A DNA stretch of 64,000 nt from DASUAS01 sp963809795 (lineage in GTDB: Bacteria; Actinomycetota; Acidimicrobiia; IMCC26256; DASPTH01), in the NCBI GenBank assembly GCA_963809795.1, contig CAWELN010000020.1:62001-126000 (forward strand). Direction: 5' to 3'. Below the pieces are notes generated by a model that ran no database searches, had not been told where the DNA came from, and saw nothing but the letters and a program-made list of their open reading frames with translations. Position 1 is the first letter of the stretch, and each line of letters begins with the position of its first letter. The translations under genes and the position numbers were made by a program. Positions 1 to 7,968 of the stretch are shown here, piece after piece.

Positions 1-99
1 GCGAAGGCGCCGACCACCGAGGCGCAGGTCTCGTCCGGCATCCGCCGCCGTGGCGTCGGGTACCTACGTACCGACCCCTGGGACGATTTCACATCGTGA
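1..99 (+). CDS. possible 3' end of a gene entering from the left edge
   Basis: An open frame runs from the first base for 32 codons to a TGA at 97-99 and ends in TDPWDDFTS. No start is visible and no family can be recognised. It would overlap the convergent oxidoreductase at 89 by 11 bases, which is common for convergent ends. It could equally be chance in high-GC DNA. Confidence 0.3.
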   Translation, partial: AKAPTTEAQVSSGIRRRGVGYLRTDPWDDFTS

Positions 100-1033
100 T
101 GACGGTCTTGCCGCCGTGGTGAGTGCCTTTCCCGCTCATCGCAGGAGGCACGTCGTCCAGCTTGATGGTCGTGATGGGTGGTACGACGATGCGACCGGCG
201 ACGACGGCGTCCGCGAGCTGTCCGAGCACCTCGGGCGAGGACTGATATGCGAAATTGACGCCGGTGACGCCGTGCCGCGGAGAGCTTCTCCGTGTCGGCG
301 ACGTATCGGGTCGTGACCGCACTCCCACCGGCACGGACGAGGGAGGAAAGTCCGGCGAACTCCTCCGCATCGCTGGCGACGTCGATGAGCACATCGATCC
401 CGTCAGGATCGCGCGACGTACCGTGTCGGCAACCGCCATCGCGGAGTAGTCGATCACTTCGCCGGCGCCGTAGCTGCGCATGCGGTCGGCCTCGCTACCG
501 CCCGCGTCGGCGATGACGTCCGCGCCGCCGTTCACGGCGAACTGCGTGGCGAACGAGCCGACCCCACCACCAGCACCCACGATGAGCGCGGTCTTGTCCG
601 AAAGCGGCTGAAGAGACGTCACCATCTGCAGAGCCGTACCACCGGGCGTCGGCAACGTTGCCGCGACCGTGGCGTCGAAACCGTTCGGCACCTTCGCCAG
701 TGGTGCGTCTTCGGTCACCGCCACGTACTCGGCGTAGGTGCCCGTCGATCCGAGCGGCGGGATCAGCAACTGGCCAAAGAGTTCGTCGCCCGGAACGAAC
801 TTCGCGGCTCCCTCTCCCAGGGATTCGACCACGCCCGCGAAATCGGCCCCGAGCACAAGGGGGAAGGTTCCCGGCACCCGATCCTTCCAGACGCCGTCGG
901 CGATCTGACGGTCAGCGGGGTTCATACCCACGGTCCGGACCTTGATGAGGATCTGACGCGGTCCTGGCTGCGGCTTGGGAAGCTCGACCAGGACTGGATC
1001 GGCTCCGTATTCGTTCACTGCGATCGCATGCAT
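89..1033 (-). CDS. zinc-free MDR oxidoreductase, quinone-oxidoreductase-like (frame-disrupted)
   Basis: NADPH-dependent medium-chain reductase of the quinone oxidoreductase type, cytosolic. The N-terminal GroES-like domain contains NPADRQIADG and VLGADFAGVVE, and the nucleotide-binding loop VGAGGGVGS lies at about residues 152-160. Zinc ligands are absent. The start at 1033 follows a GGGAGG Shine-Dalgarno five bases upstream; the frame stays open further upstream without a good site. The central part is out of frame: between about 270 and 420 the expected protein (DVLIDVASDAEEF) is in another frame, entered at a CGCGCG run near 410-416 and left again near 266-285. Two compensating indels therefore replace roughly 45 residues. 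It lies 99 bp downstream of the stress-protein gene on the same strand, probably co-transcribed. Sequencing error or a decaying gene are both possible. Confidence 0.75.
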   Translation of the reverse strand: MHAIAVNEYGADPVLVELPKPQPGPRQILIKVRTVGMNPADRQIADGVWKDRVPGTFPLVLGADFAGVVESLGEGAAKFVPGDELFGQLLIPPLGSTGTYAEYVAVTEDAPLAKVPNGFDATVAATLPTPGGTALQMVTSLQPLSDKTALIVGAGGGVGSFATQFAVNGGADVIADAGGSEADRMRSYGAGEVIDYSAMAVADTVRRAILTGSMCSSTSPAMRRSSPDFPPSSVPVGVRSRPDTSPTRRSSPRHGVTGVNFAYQSSPEVLGQLADAVVAGRIVVPPITTIKLDDVPPAMSGKGTHHGGKTVITM

Positions 1034-1132
1034 CGCGACCTCCCTCGCGTCCTCAGCCGACCCTTCGCACTCAAGCTTGAAGCGGCCCCGAATGGATCGC
1101 AAACCCGACCGTGGTGACGGTGGCGACTTCGG

Positions 1133-1618
1133 TCATGGTGCGCTGCGCTGCAGCCGTGCGACCGGGTTGCCGTTGACCGCCGGGTGGCGGACGACGAGCA
1201 CCGAGATCGGTGACGACCGCACCAGCTTCTGTGCAACCGAACCGAGGATGAGGCCACCCAGCACACTGTGGCCGCGGCCACCGACCACGATGAGCGAGGC
1301 GTCCTCGGTGGTCGCGGCGTCAATGAGCCCATGGGCTGCCTGGCCGGTGATGACGTCGAACGTCCATTCGAGGGCCCGGTCGGCGAGGAGGTCGAAGGCG
1401 TGTTCGCGGCTCGTCGCCTCGAGTTCGGTGAGGGTCCGTTCGAGGATCGGCTCCGCGGTGCCTTCGTAGGCCGTCGCCAAGGAATGGGCCACGCCGGGGT
1501 CGTGCACAAAGACAACCTTGAGTCGCGAACCCGTCCGCTCCGCGAGCTCCGCGGCGGCGGTAAGGGCAGCGAAGCTGTTCGCCGAGCCGTCCACTCCTGC
1601 CACGATGGTCTGGATCAT
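1133..1618 (-). CDS. universal stress protein (UspA family)
   Basis: Single-domain UspA-fold protein of 161 residues, the usual length. It begins MIQTIVAGVDGS and carries the ATP-binding signature G-x2-G-x9-G-S near the C-terminus (GGRGHSVLGGLILGS). Such proteins bind ATP and act in stress or dormancy responses in the cytosol. The start at 1618 is chosen because AAGGAG lies about six bases upstream; the longer frame to 1816 would run through the operator region. It is divergent from the MarR-type gene, and two palindromes lie in the shared upstream region, so it is probably a target of that regulator (inference). Confidence 0.85.
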   Translation of the reverse strand: MIQTIVAGVDGSANSFAALTAAAELAERTGSRLKVVFVHDPGVAHSLATAYEGTAEPILERTLTELEATSREHAFDLLADRALEWTFDVITGQAAHGLIDAATTEDASLIVVGGRGHSVLGGLILGSVAQKLVRSSPISVLVVRHPAVNGNPVARLQRSAP

Positions 1619-1660
1619 GGCCGTCTCCTTTCCTCGCGGTCTCTCGGCTCTCAAAACCAC

Positions 1661-1673
1661 CTGCATCATGCAG
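1661..1673. promoter_or_regulatory. palindromic operator candidate 1
   Basis: CTGCATCATGCAG is an inverted repeat with one unpaired central base, placed between the divergent stress-protein and MarR-type genes. A second palindrome of the same length and related sequence lies 23 bp away centre to centre, about two helical turns. MarR dimers bind such sites; binding here is inferred. Confidence 0.6.
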
Positions 1674-1683
1674 CTAGTGTCAC

Positions 1684-1696
1684 CTGTATGATACAG
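1684..1696. promoter_or_regulatory. palindromic operator candidate 2
   Basis: CTGTATGATACAG is a 13-base inverted repeat related to the one at 1661. It overlaps the first possible start codon (1688) of the MarR-type frame, so a bound repressor would block its own gene as well as the divergent stress-protein promoter. This is inferred from layout only. Confidence 0.6.
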
Positions 1697-1699
1697 CCG

Positions 1700-2189
1700 A
1701 TGGTTGCCGAAGGGAACACCGAATCGCGTGCCGGGCGGCTCACGGTGAACCGGGGCGACGGGCTCGACCTCATCGAGACCGAGCTGGCGGTGCTCCACGC
1801 GAACGCTCGAAGGCATGCACCGACGATTGGAGCTCTACCGGGAGCTCGATCGCGCCAGTTACCTCATGGCCCGGACCCTCGACACGACCGGGCCCGTCAG
1901 CATCAATCGCCTCGCGTCGATACTCGGCCTCGACGCAACCACCGTCACCCGACAGGTCGCGACCATGGAAGCGACCAAGCTCGTCGTGCGGCGCTCCGAT
2001 CCCAGCGACAGACGCATCAGCCTCATCAGCCTTTCCCCGAAGGGTCGTCGGACGATGCGCGCCGTCCAACTCGCTCGCAAGGAACGCATCGCAAGTCTGC
2101 TCGACGATTGGACCGAGGACGACCGACGCCAACTCGGACGCCTCCTCGCACGATTCAACGACGACGTGAGCCGCGACCCGGTCAGGTGA
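1700..2189 (+). CDS. MarR-family transcriptional regulator (frame-disrupted)
   Basis: Winged-helix DNA-binding regulator of the MarR family. The recognition region SILGLDATTVTRQVATME and the wing RRSDPSDRRISLISLSPKG are clear. The first ATG of this frame is at 1815, but MarR proteins have an N-terminal dimerisation helix. That helix (LDLIETELAVLHANARR) is found just upstream in another frame starting at 1688 or 1700. A single indel near 1805-1815 therefore separates the two parts. If the indel is real, translation from 1815 would give 124 residues lacking part of the dimer interface. It is divergent from the stress-protein gene with two palindromes between them, suggesting autoregulation and control of the stress protein and oxidoreductase. 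Confidence 0.75.
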
Positions 2190-2249
2190 GCTCTCCGCGT
2201 CGCGTCTGCCACGCGATCAGCCCAGCGCGACCGGGTTGGTGTCAGCAGG

Positions 2250-3160
2250 TCAACCGGTCGGCACCACGTCGACCCGGATGATCGACGGCTCACGGGCGCG
2301 CAGCTCGCGCTCGATGTCCGTTACCAGGTGCTCGACCGCGGCGCCGTCGAGGGTGTCATCGATGTCGACCCGTGCGGAGACGAGGATCTCGTCTGGGCCG
2401 GTGAAGATCGCGATGAGACTGCGGACCGCCATCACCCCGGGCCATCCGGCGATGAACGCGCGGATGTGCTCCCTTCCTGCAGGCGAGACCTCTTGGCCCA
2501 CGAGAAAGTCGCGGTTGCGCTCGACCAGGAACACGGCCACCGTGCCCAGGATGAGTCCGATGCCGATCGACGCGAGGGCGTCGGGGGTCGCCGACCCGGT
2601 CGCCTGCTGCAGCGCGATGCCGGTAGCCGCAATCACGTTGCCGGTGAGGGCGGCGGCGTCCTCGGCGAACACCGCGCGCGCGTGGTGGGGTCGGATGTCA
2701 TCCGCACCCACTCGAGCAACCCTCGCGCCCGGGTCTGCGCCTCGGCGCTCAGCTGGCGTCTCGCCCGGAGGAACGACACCAGGTCCAGGAGGAAGGCGAG
2801 GGCGAGCACGACGTAGGCCACGACAAATGACTCGGCGGGCATCGGGTCGAGCAGCTCGCGGACACCCTCGTAGACGGCCAGCACGGCGCCGACGACGAAG
2901 ACCCCGATCGCCGCGAGCAGCGCCCAGAAGTACGCCTCGCGGCCCCGGCTCAAGGCGCCCGGCGCCGCGGGCCGATCGCTCCGATGCTGTGCTACGAGGA
3001 GCAGCAAGCTGTTGGCGGTGTCCGCGGCCGAGTGCACGGTCTCCGCGAACATCGCCGTCGCCCCGGTGATGATGGCGGCGGCGAGTTTGGCCACCACAAT
3101 GCCGAGGTTCGCGAGCAGGGCAACTACGACGGTACGCGCACTCTCGTCGTCTGACGCCAC
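2250..3160 (-). CDS. cation diffusion facilitator transporter (frame-disrupted)
   Basis: Inner-membrane metal cation/proton antiporter of the CDF family (Zn, Fe, Mn or Co class). The first frame holds helices 1-4 including FAETVHSAADTANSLLLL with the metal-site HxxxD. It ends around SDPTTRA. The second frame continues with VFAEDAAALTGNVIAATG, the second metal site, and the cytosolic C-terminal domain. The break coincides with a ten-base alternating CG run at 2673-2682, and removing one CG pair restores a continuous protein. The start is uncertain: GTG at 3160 gives a family-like length, a TTG at 3190 is also possible, and no ribosome site is obvious. The substrate metal cannot be assigned. 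Confidence 0.75.
2673..2682. repeat. (CG)5 run at a frame break in the CDF gene
   Basis: Ten bases of alternating CG lie exactly where the reading frame of the CDF transporter changes. One CG unit fewer would restore the frame. Such runs slip in replication and are also error-prone in sequencing. Confidence 0.7.
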
Positions 3161-3445
3161 CGCTTCATGGTGCCAGCATGCACGACACAATGAGATATGC
3201 CCGGGAGGAACATCACGCGAGCGCCGGGTTCAGAGTTCGAATGCGCGCGCATGAACGTCGTTCTCCGCGCCCGTGATTGGAGGGCGCGCGGACCAACCGG
3301 GTTGTCCGGCGGACGACCGTGCCGACGGTGAGGCCGAGCACTCTCCCTGCCATCAGGTCACGGGAGGGAGCCATTGGCGACCGAGCGGCTCCCCCGCTCA
3401 AGGCTCCGCCGGAGAAGATTCGCCGCGCACTCGCTCACTTCTTGG

Positions 3446-3940
3446 CTAGGCCGGGCGGGATCTTCTTCGTCGTCGGGGGAGCCGTCGTGGGCGGTGCGGT
3501 GGTGTGCGGCGCGGTGGTGGCGGCGCGATCGTCGGCGGCGCGATCGTCGGCGGCGCGATCGTCGGCGGCGCCATCGTCGGCGGCGCGATCGTCGGCGGCG
3601 CCATCGTCGGCGGCGCCATCGTGGGCGGGGCCGCGGTCACGAGCTCTGCGCCGGTGGGTGCCGCCGCGGTGGGCGGTGCCGTCGTCGCTGGTGCAGTTGC
3701 GGAGGCCGGCATCGCGGTACCCGAGGTCGCAGACTCGCCCTCCACCTCGGTGGGGGGTTGGGGAAGGGCGACGGGCGTCGTCGAGCTCGTCGTGGCGCGG
3801 TGCGACCGGGTGGTCGCGGCGCCGCGCCCACTCTGGATCGAAGGATGCGAGGTCGGCTGCGCGGCGTAGACGAGGATGACGGCCGACCCGACGGCCAGGA
3901 ACGCGAAGAACGCGATGACAACGATTCGCCGTTCGGTCAC
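3446..3940 (-). CDS. membrane-anchored Pro/Thr-rich low-complexity protein
   Basis: It starts with GTG at 3940 after a strong GGGGAGGGG site. Residues 5-26 form one hydrophobic segment (IVVIAFFAFLAVGSAVILVY), followed by a long extracellular-type region rich in Ala, Pro, Thr and Ser. The distal part consists of five-residue repeats (APPTI or APPTM) encoded by a 15-bp tandem repeat. A neighbouring frame ends with TTAPPTTKKIPPGLAKK at 3435, a more natural end than the Arg/Pro-rich tail of this frame. A frame slip inside the repeat near 3490-3520 is therefore likely. It resembles the anchored Thr/Pro protein at 36033. The function is unknown; a cell-surface stalk is one possibility. Confidence 0.6.
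   Translation of the reverse strand: MTERRIVVIAFFAFLAVGSAVILVYAAQPTSHPSIQSGRGAATTRSHRATTSSTTPVALPQPPTEVEGESATSGTAMPASATAPATTAPPTAAAPTGAELVTAAPPTMAPPTMAPPTIAPPTMAPPTIAPPTIAPPTIAPPPPRRTPPHRPRRLPRRRRRSRPA
3526..3631. repeat. 15-bp tandem repeat inside the Pro/Thr-rich gene
   Basis: About seven copies of a 15-bp unit containing gcgatcgtcggcg occur head to tail, some with c in place of g at one position. On the minus strand each copy encodes APPTI or APPTM. The block can vary in copy number by slippage. Confidence 0.8.
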
Positions 3941-4172
3941 TGGGTTCCCCTCCCCGGAGAGCTGCCCGCGCCTCCCCCGACGTCCCAGGTCGTCGGCGCC
4001 GCCATGGCGCGGTCGTGAGGTTCAGGTGACTGCCGACCCGCTCGCGACCATGATGCTCCGGCGCCCGGGCCGCAAGCCACCCCCCAAGTCCGAACAACCC
4101 GACGGAGCGGCGTCCCGTGCGGCAACTGCACGCCTCGAATCACATTGGTGTAGTTCAAATACGGTCACGGAC

Positions 4173-4355
4173 GTGGCTCCTGAGGCCCTCGCGGCCGAGA
4201 TCCGCCAGCTACGCGAGCTGACGCCGACCTTCGGCATACGCGGCGTCAGACGGTCTCTGATCGAGGCTGCGCAGAGGGCCCTCGAGGTTGACGACCCGGA
4301 GTGCCGCGAGCTCGCCGAGCAGTTGCTGCGCGAGGTCCGCAAGATCCCGATCTGA
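4173..4355 (+). CDS. small conserved-looking protein, unknown function
   Basis: GTG at 4173 gives 60 residues beginning VAPEALAAEIRQLREL and ending LREVRKIPI. The composition (Leu, Glu and Arg heptads) suggests two helices, possibly a helical bundle. No Shine-Dalgarno is visible and the upstream frame stays open to 3876 without a better start. No family was recognised. It lies 69 bp upstream of the limonene-epoxide-hydrolase-like gene on the same strand. Confidence 0.4.
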   Translation: MAPEALAAEIRQLRELTPTFGIRGVRRSLIEAAQRALEVDDPECRELAEQLLREVRKIPI

Positions 4356-4424
4356 CGCGCCGGAGCCCCGCCCCTTGGATCTCGTCGGTTCTGTTCGGCG
4401 GAGCTCGACCGATGGAGGAGCCAG

Positions 4425-4808
4425 ATGGAGAGCCCGATCGAGGTAGTGCGCAGATTTTGCGCCGCGTGGTCCGACGACATGGCAGCCGGCGACCTGGCGG
4501 CGTTCTTCACCGACCACGCCGTCTACCACAACATCCCGCTGGCACCGGTCGTCGGCAAGGCGGCTATCGCCGACACGATCGCAACGTTCATACGCCCAGG
4601 CCCGCCAGGCATCGAGAGCATCGAGTTCCGCGTCATCAACATCGCAGCCGACGGTCCGGTCGTGATGACTGAGCGGGTAGACGCCTTCAAACTCGCGGAC
4701 AAGTCCTTTGAGCTGGCAGTGATGGGAACCTTCGAGGTCAACGACGGCAAGATCAACGCGTGGCGGGACTATTTCGACTTGAACCAGTTCACCAGCCAGA
4801 TGCCCTAG
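4425..4808 (+). CDS. limonene-1,2-epoxide hydrolase family protein
   Basis: 127 residues, the size of the SnoaL-like LEH fold. This family hydrolyses epoxides by direct water attack using an Asp-Arg-Asp triad aided by Tyr and Asn. The sequence shows VYHNIPL (Tyr39, Asn41), ERVDAF (Arg and Asp two apart) and a later Asp in AWRDYFDL, matching that layout. The start at 4425 has GGAGG about seven bases upstream. A cytosolic monomer or dimer is expected. The substrate is unknown; with the second, alpha/beta-type epoxide hydrolase at 10974 it suggests exposure to epoxidised terpenes or lipids. Confidence 0.8.
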   Translation: MESPIEVVRRFCAAWSDDMAAGDLAAFFTDHAVYHNIPLAPVVGKAAIADTIATFIRPGPPGIESIEFRVINIAADGPVVMTERVDAFKLADKSFELAVMGTFEVNDGKINAWRDYFDLNQFTSQMP

Positions 4809-5078
4809 CAGCACCTCAATCAGGAGTGCGCGTCGTGACGTTCATTCGCGTTGCGATCCTGATTCGGCGCAGCGAGCGGTTGTAGCCGGTTGCGGCCGAG
4901 CGGTAACCAGGGCCACCTGCGCGGGATCCCGCGCTCTGCGCTGGGCGTCTATGACCGCGGGGCGAGAATCGCCACACCCTCCGGGTCGCGGAATCCGTCG
5001 ACCGCGCCATGGCTCCTGATCCGATGCGATGAGACCGTCCTTGCGACCCATCACCATCGAGCCGGAAGGAACCAAGCC

Positions 5079-5603
5079 ATGAAACGCAGAGTCTTGTCCG
5101 GAGTCATCCTCGCGACCCTCGCGTGCAGCGCGGCGGTGTTCGGGATGGCTTCCACCGCGGGAGCGACCACGCCACAGCTGACGTTGACCATCGGTACGCC
5201 GATTCAGGTCACGAACCGCCTGTTGGTCTCAGTCCCGATCCAGGTGGTGTGCGAACCGATCGGAAACCCGGGCGACATCACTCTCAACGACTCAGTCAGC
5301 GTGTCGCTCTCGCAGGCGAACGGCAAGAGCGTCAGCACCGGTTCGGCCATGGTGTCGTCCGGTCCGTTCTCCCCGCAGAACCCGACCGGTACCGGGTTGT
5401 TCACCTGTGACGGGTCAACGGTCAACACGCTGACCATCCACGTTCTTGGGAACGGCACGTTCCACGGTGGCGGAGCGATTCTGACTGCTAGTGCATTCCA
5501 CTCTGTGGGGACATGCGTCTTCCAGGGCTTCTGCCAGTCGAGCGGCAATGAATCCGCATCGGTCGGACCGGTCGGGATACAACTTCGAGGTGGCGGCCAA
5601 TGA
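5079..5603 (+). CDS. secreted protein of unknown function
   Basis: 174 residues starting at the ATG at 5079, preceded by GGAAGGA. Residues 1-30 form a typical Sec signal peptide (MKRRVLSGVILATLACSAA followed by a hydrophobic stretch and an AxA-type cleavage site near AGA-TT). The mature part is rich in Thr, Ser, Val and Gly with alternating hydrophobic residues, consistent with a beta-sandwich. It holds four or more cysteines (VCEPI, LFTCDG, GTCVFQGFCQ) that could form disulfides outside the cell. No family was recognised. The frame is open upstream but the signal peptide fixes the start. Confidence 0.7.
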   Translation: MKRRVLSGVILATLACSAAVFGMASTAGATTPQLTLTIGTPIQVTNRLLVSVPIQVVCEPIGNPGDITLNDSVSVSLSQANGKSVSTGSAMVSSGPFSPQNPTGTGLFTCDGSTVNTLTIHVLGNGTFHGGGAILTASAFHSVGTCVFQGFCQSSGNESASVGPVGIQLRGGGQ

Positions 5604-5765
5604 GCTGACCGTCGCCGCAAGCCCACCCATCGAGATCAGCACAGACTGTGGGGTCGGCCTTCGGGTCGACCCCACATCACGTCACACGCGTACCACGAGA
5701 CTCCAGCCACAGCCGATCTATCGATCTGCCCGACGAAGGCGATCATCCTGGGCGATCATGTTGGC

Positions 5766-6710
5766 GTGATTCACATCCGGGCCGTGAGCCCTCCAGACGT
5801 GACGCCGGCGCTCGCCGACGCTCTGGAGCGCAACTCCGGAGTGCTGAACCTGCTGATCATTCCCGGCGTCGCCCGCAACCCCGCCGGTGACTCGGTGCAA
5901 TTCGATGTGATCAACGCCGCCGCCAACGCGCTCATCGCCGAACTGCGCGGTCTCGGCCTCGAGCGACGAGGCTCGATCGCGATCGATGATGCGGGCGCGG
6001 AGCTGTCAGACCGGGTAGCCGAGGCAGAGGCTCGGGCACCACGCGCGCTCAATCTCGCGCCAGTCTGGGCGCAGGCCGAGGCCCGAATTCGAGCCGGGGG
6101 CCGCTATCCGCCGAGCTGGTTCGTGCTGCTGACCATCGCGGGACTGATCGCCGCCGTCGGCATCTTCACGAACTCCCAGATCCTGATCGTCGGCGCCATG
6201 GTGGTCGGCCCCGAGTACGCAGCGATCATCAGCGTGGCGCTCGGCATCGACACCGCCGATCGGCGACGTGTCGGTGTTGGCACCGGCGCGCTGGTCACCG
6301 GTTTTCTGATCGCGATTGCGATGACCGTCGCGTTCAGCCTTCTCGTGCGCGCATTCGGTTGGCAATCAGAAGCGTTCAGTCTCGGCGTTCGCCCGGTCTC
6401 GGATCTCATCGACAGCCCGGATGCCTTTTCGGTCATCGTCGCGACCCTGGCCGGGATCGTCGGCGTGGTCTCGCTGGTCGAAGCCCGCACCGGAGCCCTG
6501 ATCGGCGTCTTCATCTCGGTCACCACGATCCCCGCGGCAGCCGATATCGGGGTATCGACCGCGTTTGGGAACTGGAACGAGGCGCTCGGCTCCCTCGCAC
6601 AGTTGCTGTTGAACGTTGCGATCCTGATCGCGGTGGGCGCGGTCGGACTCGTCGTGCAACAGCGCATCTGGCAGGGGGTCACGCGACGCACAGCCCGGAC
6701 CTCGACGTAG
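5766..6710 (+). CDS. DUF389 family membrane protein
   Basis: 314 residues from GTG at 5766. An N-terminal soluble ferredoxin-like part (about residues 1-100) is followed by at least five or six hydrophobic segments beginning at FVLLTIAGLIAAVGIFTNSQ. The segment QILIVGAMVVGPEYAAIISVALG is the hallmark of DUF389 proteins, where MVVGPE or a close variant is conserved. The family is widespread in actinobacteria and cyanobacteria but its transport function is not established. No ribosome site is seen, so the start could be a few codons away. It stands alone between the secreted protein and a 342-bp non-coding stretch. Confidence 0.8.
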   Translation: MIHIRAVSPPDVTPALADALERNSGVLNLLIIPGVARNPAGDSVQFDVINAAANALIAELRGLGLERRGSIAIDDAGAELSDRVAEAEARAPRALNLAPVWAQAEARIRAGGRYPPSWFVLLTIAGLIAAVGIFTNSQILIVGAMVVGPEYAAIISVALGIDTADRRRVGVGTGALVTGFLIAIAMTVAFSLLVRAFGWQSEAFSLGVRPVSDLIDSPDAFSVIVATLAGIVGVVSLVEARTGALIGVFISVTTIPAAADIGVSTAFGNWNEALGSLAQLLLNVAILIAVGAVGLVVQQRIWQGVTRRTARTST

Positions 6711-7052
6711 TCGCGCGTGAAGCCCGCGCCGTAACTCCCGTCACCCGAAGCCCCGGAACCGGCTCGGCCTCGGCGTACGCCCCACACTCGATGGTCACCG
6801 GACACCGGGCTCGCTAGCTCAGCGCCACGAGCGCGCCCCTCTGGCCATACGCGTGAAACGTCTCGGCGCCGCCGCGCGTCCCGGCACGCGGCGAGGCGAC
6901 ACCAGTTCTGTCGCTGTGGGTCGTAGCGCGCGACCGGCTTCGGGAGGGCCTCATCGCGGAAGAGCGCCGGACTAGCGGGATCCGTGGAAATGCCTGGCCG
7001 ACGCAGCTCCAGCCGGAGTGACGGAGGCAGGCGAGAAGGTGGATCATTGGCG
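6711..7052. other. 342-bp stretch without a supported gene
   Basis: Open frames here on both strands are short, Arg-rich and without ribosome sites, as expected of high-GC non-coding DNA. No hairpin followed by a T run was found after the DUF389 stop. Confidence 0.5.
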
Positions 7053-7505
7053 ATGGCCAAGATCTTCACTCACGTGCCTCATCCGCATATCGCTCATCGC
7101 TCGGCGAAGGGTCCGCCGAAGGTCGAGGACCAGTTCTCGACCGAAGGTCCGATCGCCCGGTTCAACACCTTCCTCGCCCTCAAGATCACCGCGGGGGTCG
7201 GGACAATGTGGTGCGCGTACGCGTTCGCCGCGCTCGCCGCCGTCTCGCTCCCATCCGCCCTTCGCTCCCACGACGCGGTCACGATCGTCTCGTGGATCAG
7301 TCAGACCTTCCTGCAACTGGTCCTCCTGAGCATCATCATCGTCGGCCAGAACGTGCAGAGCGGCGCCGCCGACGCGCGCGCGCAGGCCACCTACGAGGAC
7401 GCCGATGCGGTCCTCCACACCGCCCTCGAGATCCAGACGCACATGGAGGCTCAGGACCGACAGATCAGTCAGATCTTGGAGGAGGTGCAAGCCCTTCGAT
7501 CGTGA
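7053..7505 (+). CDS. small two-helix membrane protein, DUF1003-like
   Basis: 150 residues from the ATG at 7053, with AAGGTGG upstream. A short polar N-terminus with a His/Pro-rich stretch (FTHVPHPHIAHRS) is followed by FNTFLALKITAGVGTMWCAYAFAAL, a second hydrophobic segment FLQLVLLSIIIVGQNVQS, and a helical C-terminus (TYEDADAVLHTALEIQ) likely to form a coiled coil in the cytosol. The two helices and the VGQN motif resemble DUF1003 and low-affinity iron-permease-like small membrane proteins. The assignment is by pattern only and the function is unknown. Confidence 0.6.
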   Translation: MAKIFTHVPHPHIAHRSAKGPPKVEDQFSTEGPIARFNTFLALKITAGVGTMWCAYAFAALAAVSLPSALRSHDAVTIVSWISQTFLQLVLLSIIIVGQNVQSGAADARAQATYEDADAVLHTALEIQTHMEAQDRQISQILEEVQALRS

Positions 7506-7713
7506 GTCCCATCGGTCGTGCTGTACACCCGATCACAGCGCGCCAGATCTCCGATCGGCGCCACCCACGATGGAGCTTCGCCTCGCTTGCTTCGATCTCG
7601 ACCTTGTGCCTCGCACTTGGGTCGGTTGCCCGAGGGGAGGGCGAAAGGGGGTTCGATCCCGACCCTCCGCTTCCGCTTTCAGAGAGGCGGCCGAGAGTGT
7701 TGGACTGGAACCC

Positions 7714-7968
7714 ATGGGCACCGTCCACGCGGCTCAGCCGATCCGTTCCTATGAGCCGCCGATCTGGATGGTGTGGACCCAAGGCGAGCCATCCAGCGGC
7801 GCGGACTGTCTTCTTCTCGCCGACGCGCTCGCAAGCGGCCACGCTGAGATCATCGAGCACGGGCACTGGGGTCGCTACAACGTGATCTTGCGGTTGAGGC
7901 ATGCCGGGGAGCAATCCCTCTACTTCCTCGCCGACGTCGGGGACGCTGACCGAACGGGTGGGTCGTAG
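7714..7968 (+). CDS. small protein of unknown function
   Basis: 84 residues from the ATG at 7714, with no clear ribosome site. The composition is protein-like (PIWMVWTQGEPSSGADCLLL, then GHWGRYNVILRLRHAG). It overlaps the 3' end of the convergent phosphoesterase by 49 bases, which argues for caution. No family was recognised. Confidence 0.4.
   Translation: MGTVHAAQPIRSYEPPIWMVWTQGEPSSGADCLLLADALASGHAEIIEHGHWGRYNVILRLRHAGEQSLYFLADVGDADRTGGS

Noticed and set aside
7646..7720. tRNA-like stretch (ggttcgatcccgacc followed by gaggcggccgag)
   Set aside because: The T-stem pairs at only two of five positions, no matching acceptor strand is found at the right distance, and the Ser-tRNA-like piece follows rather than precedes it.
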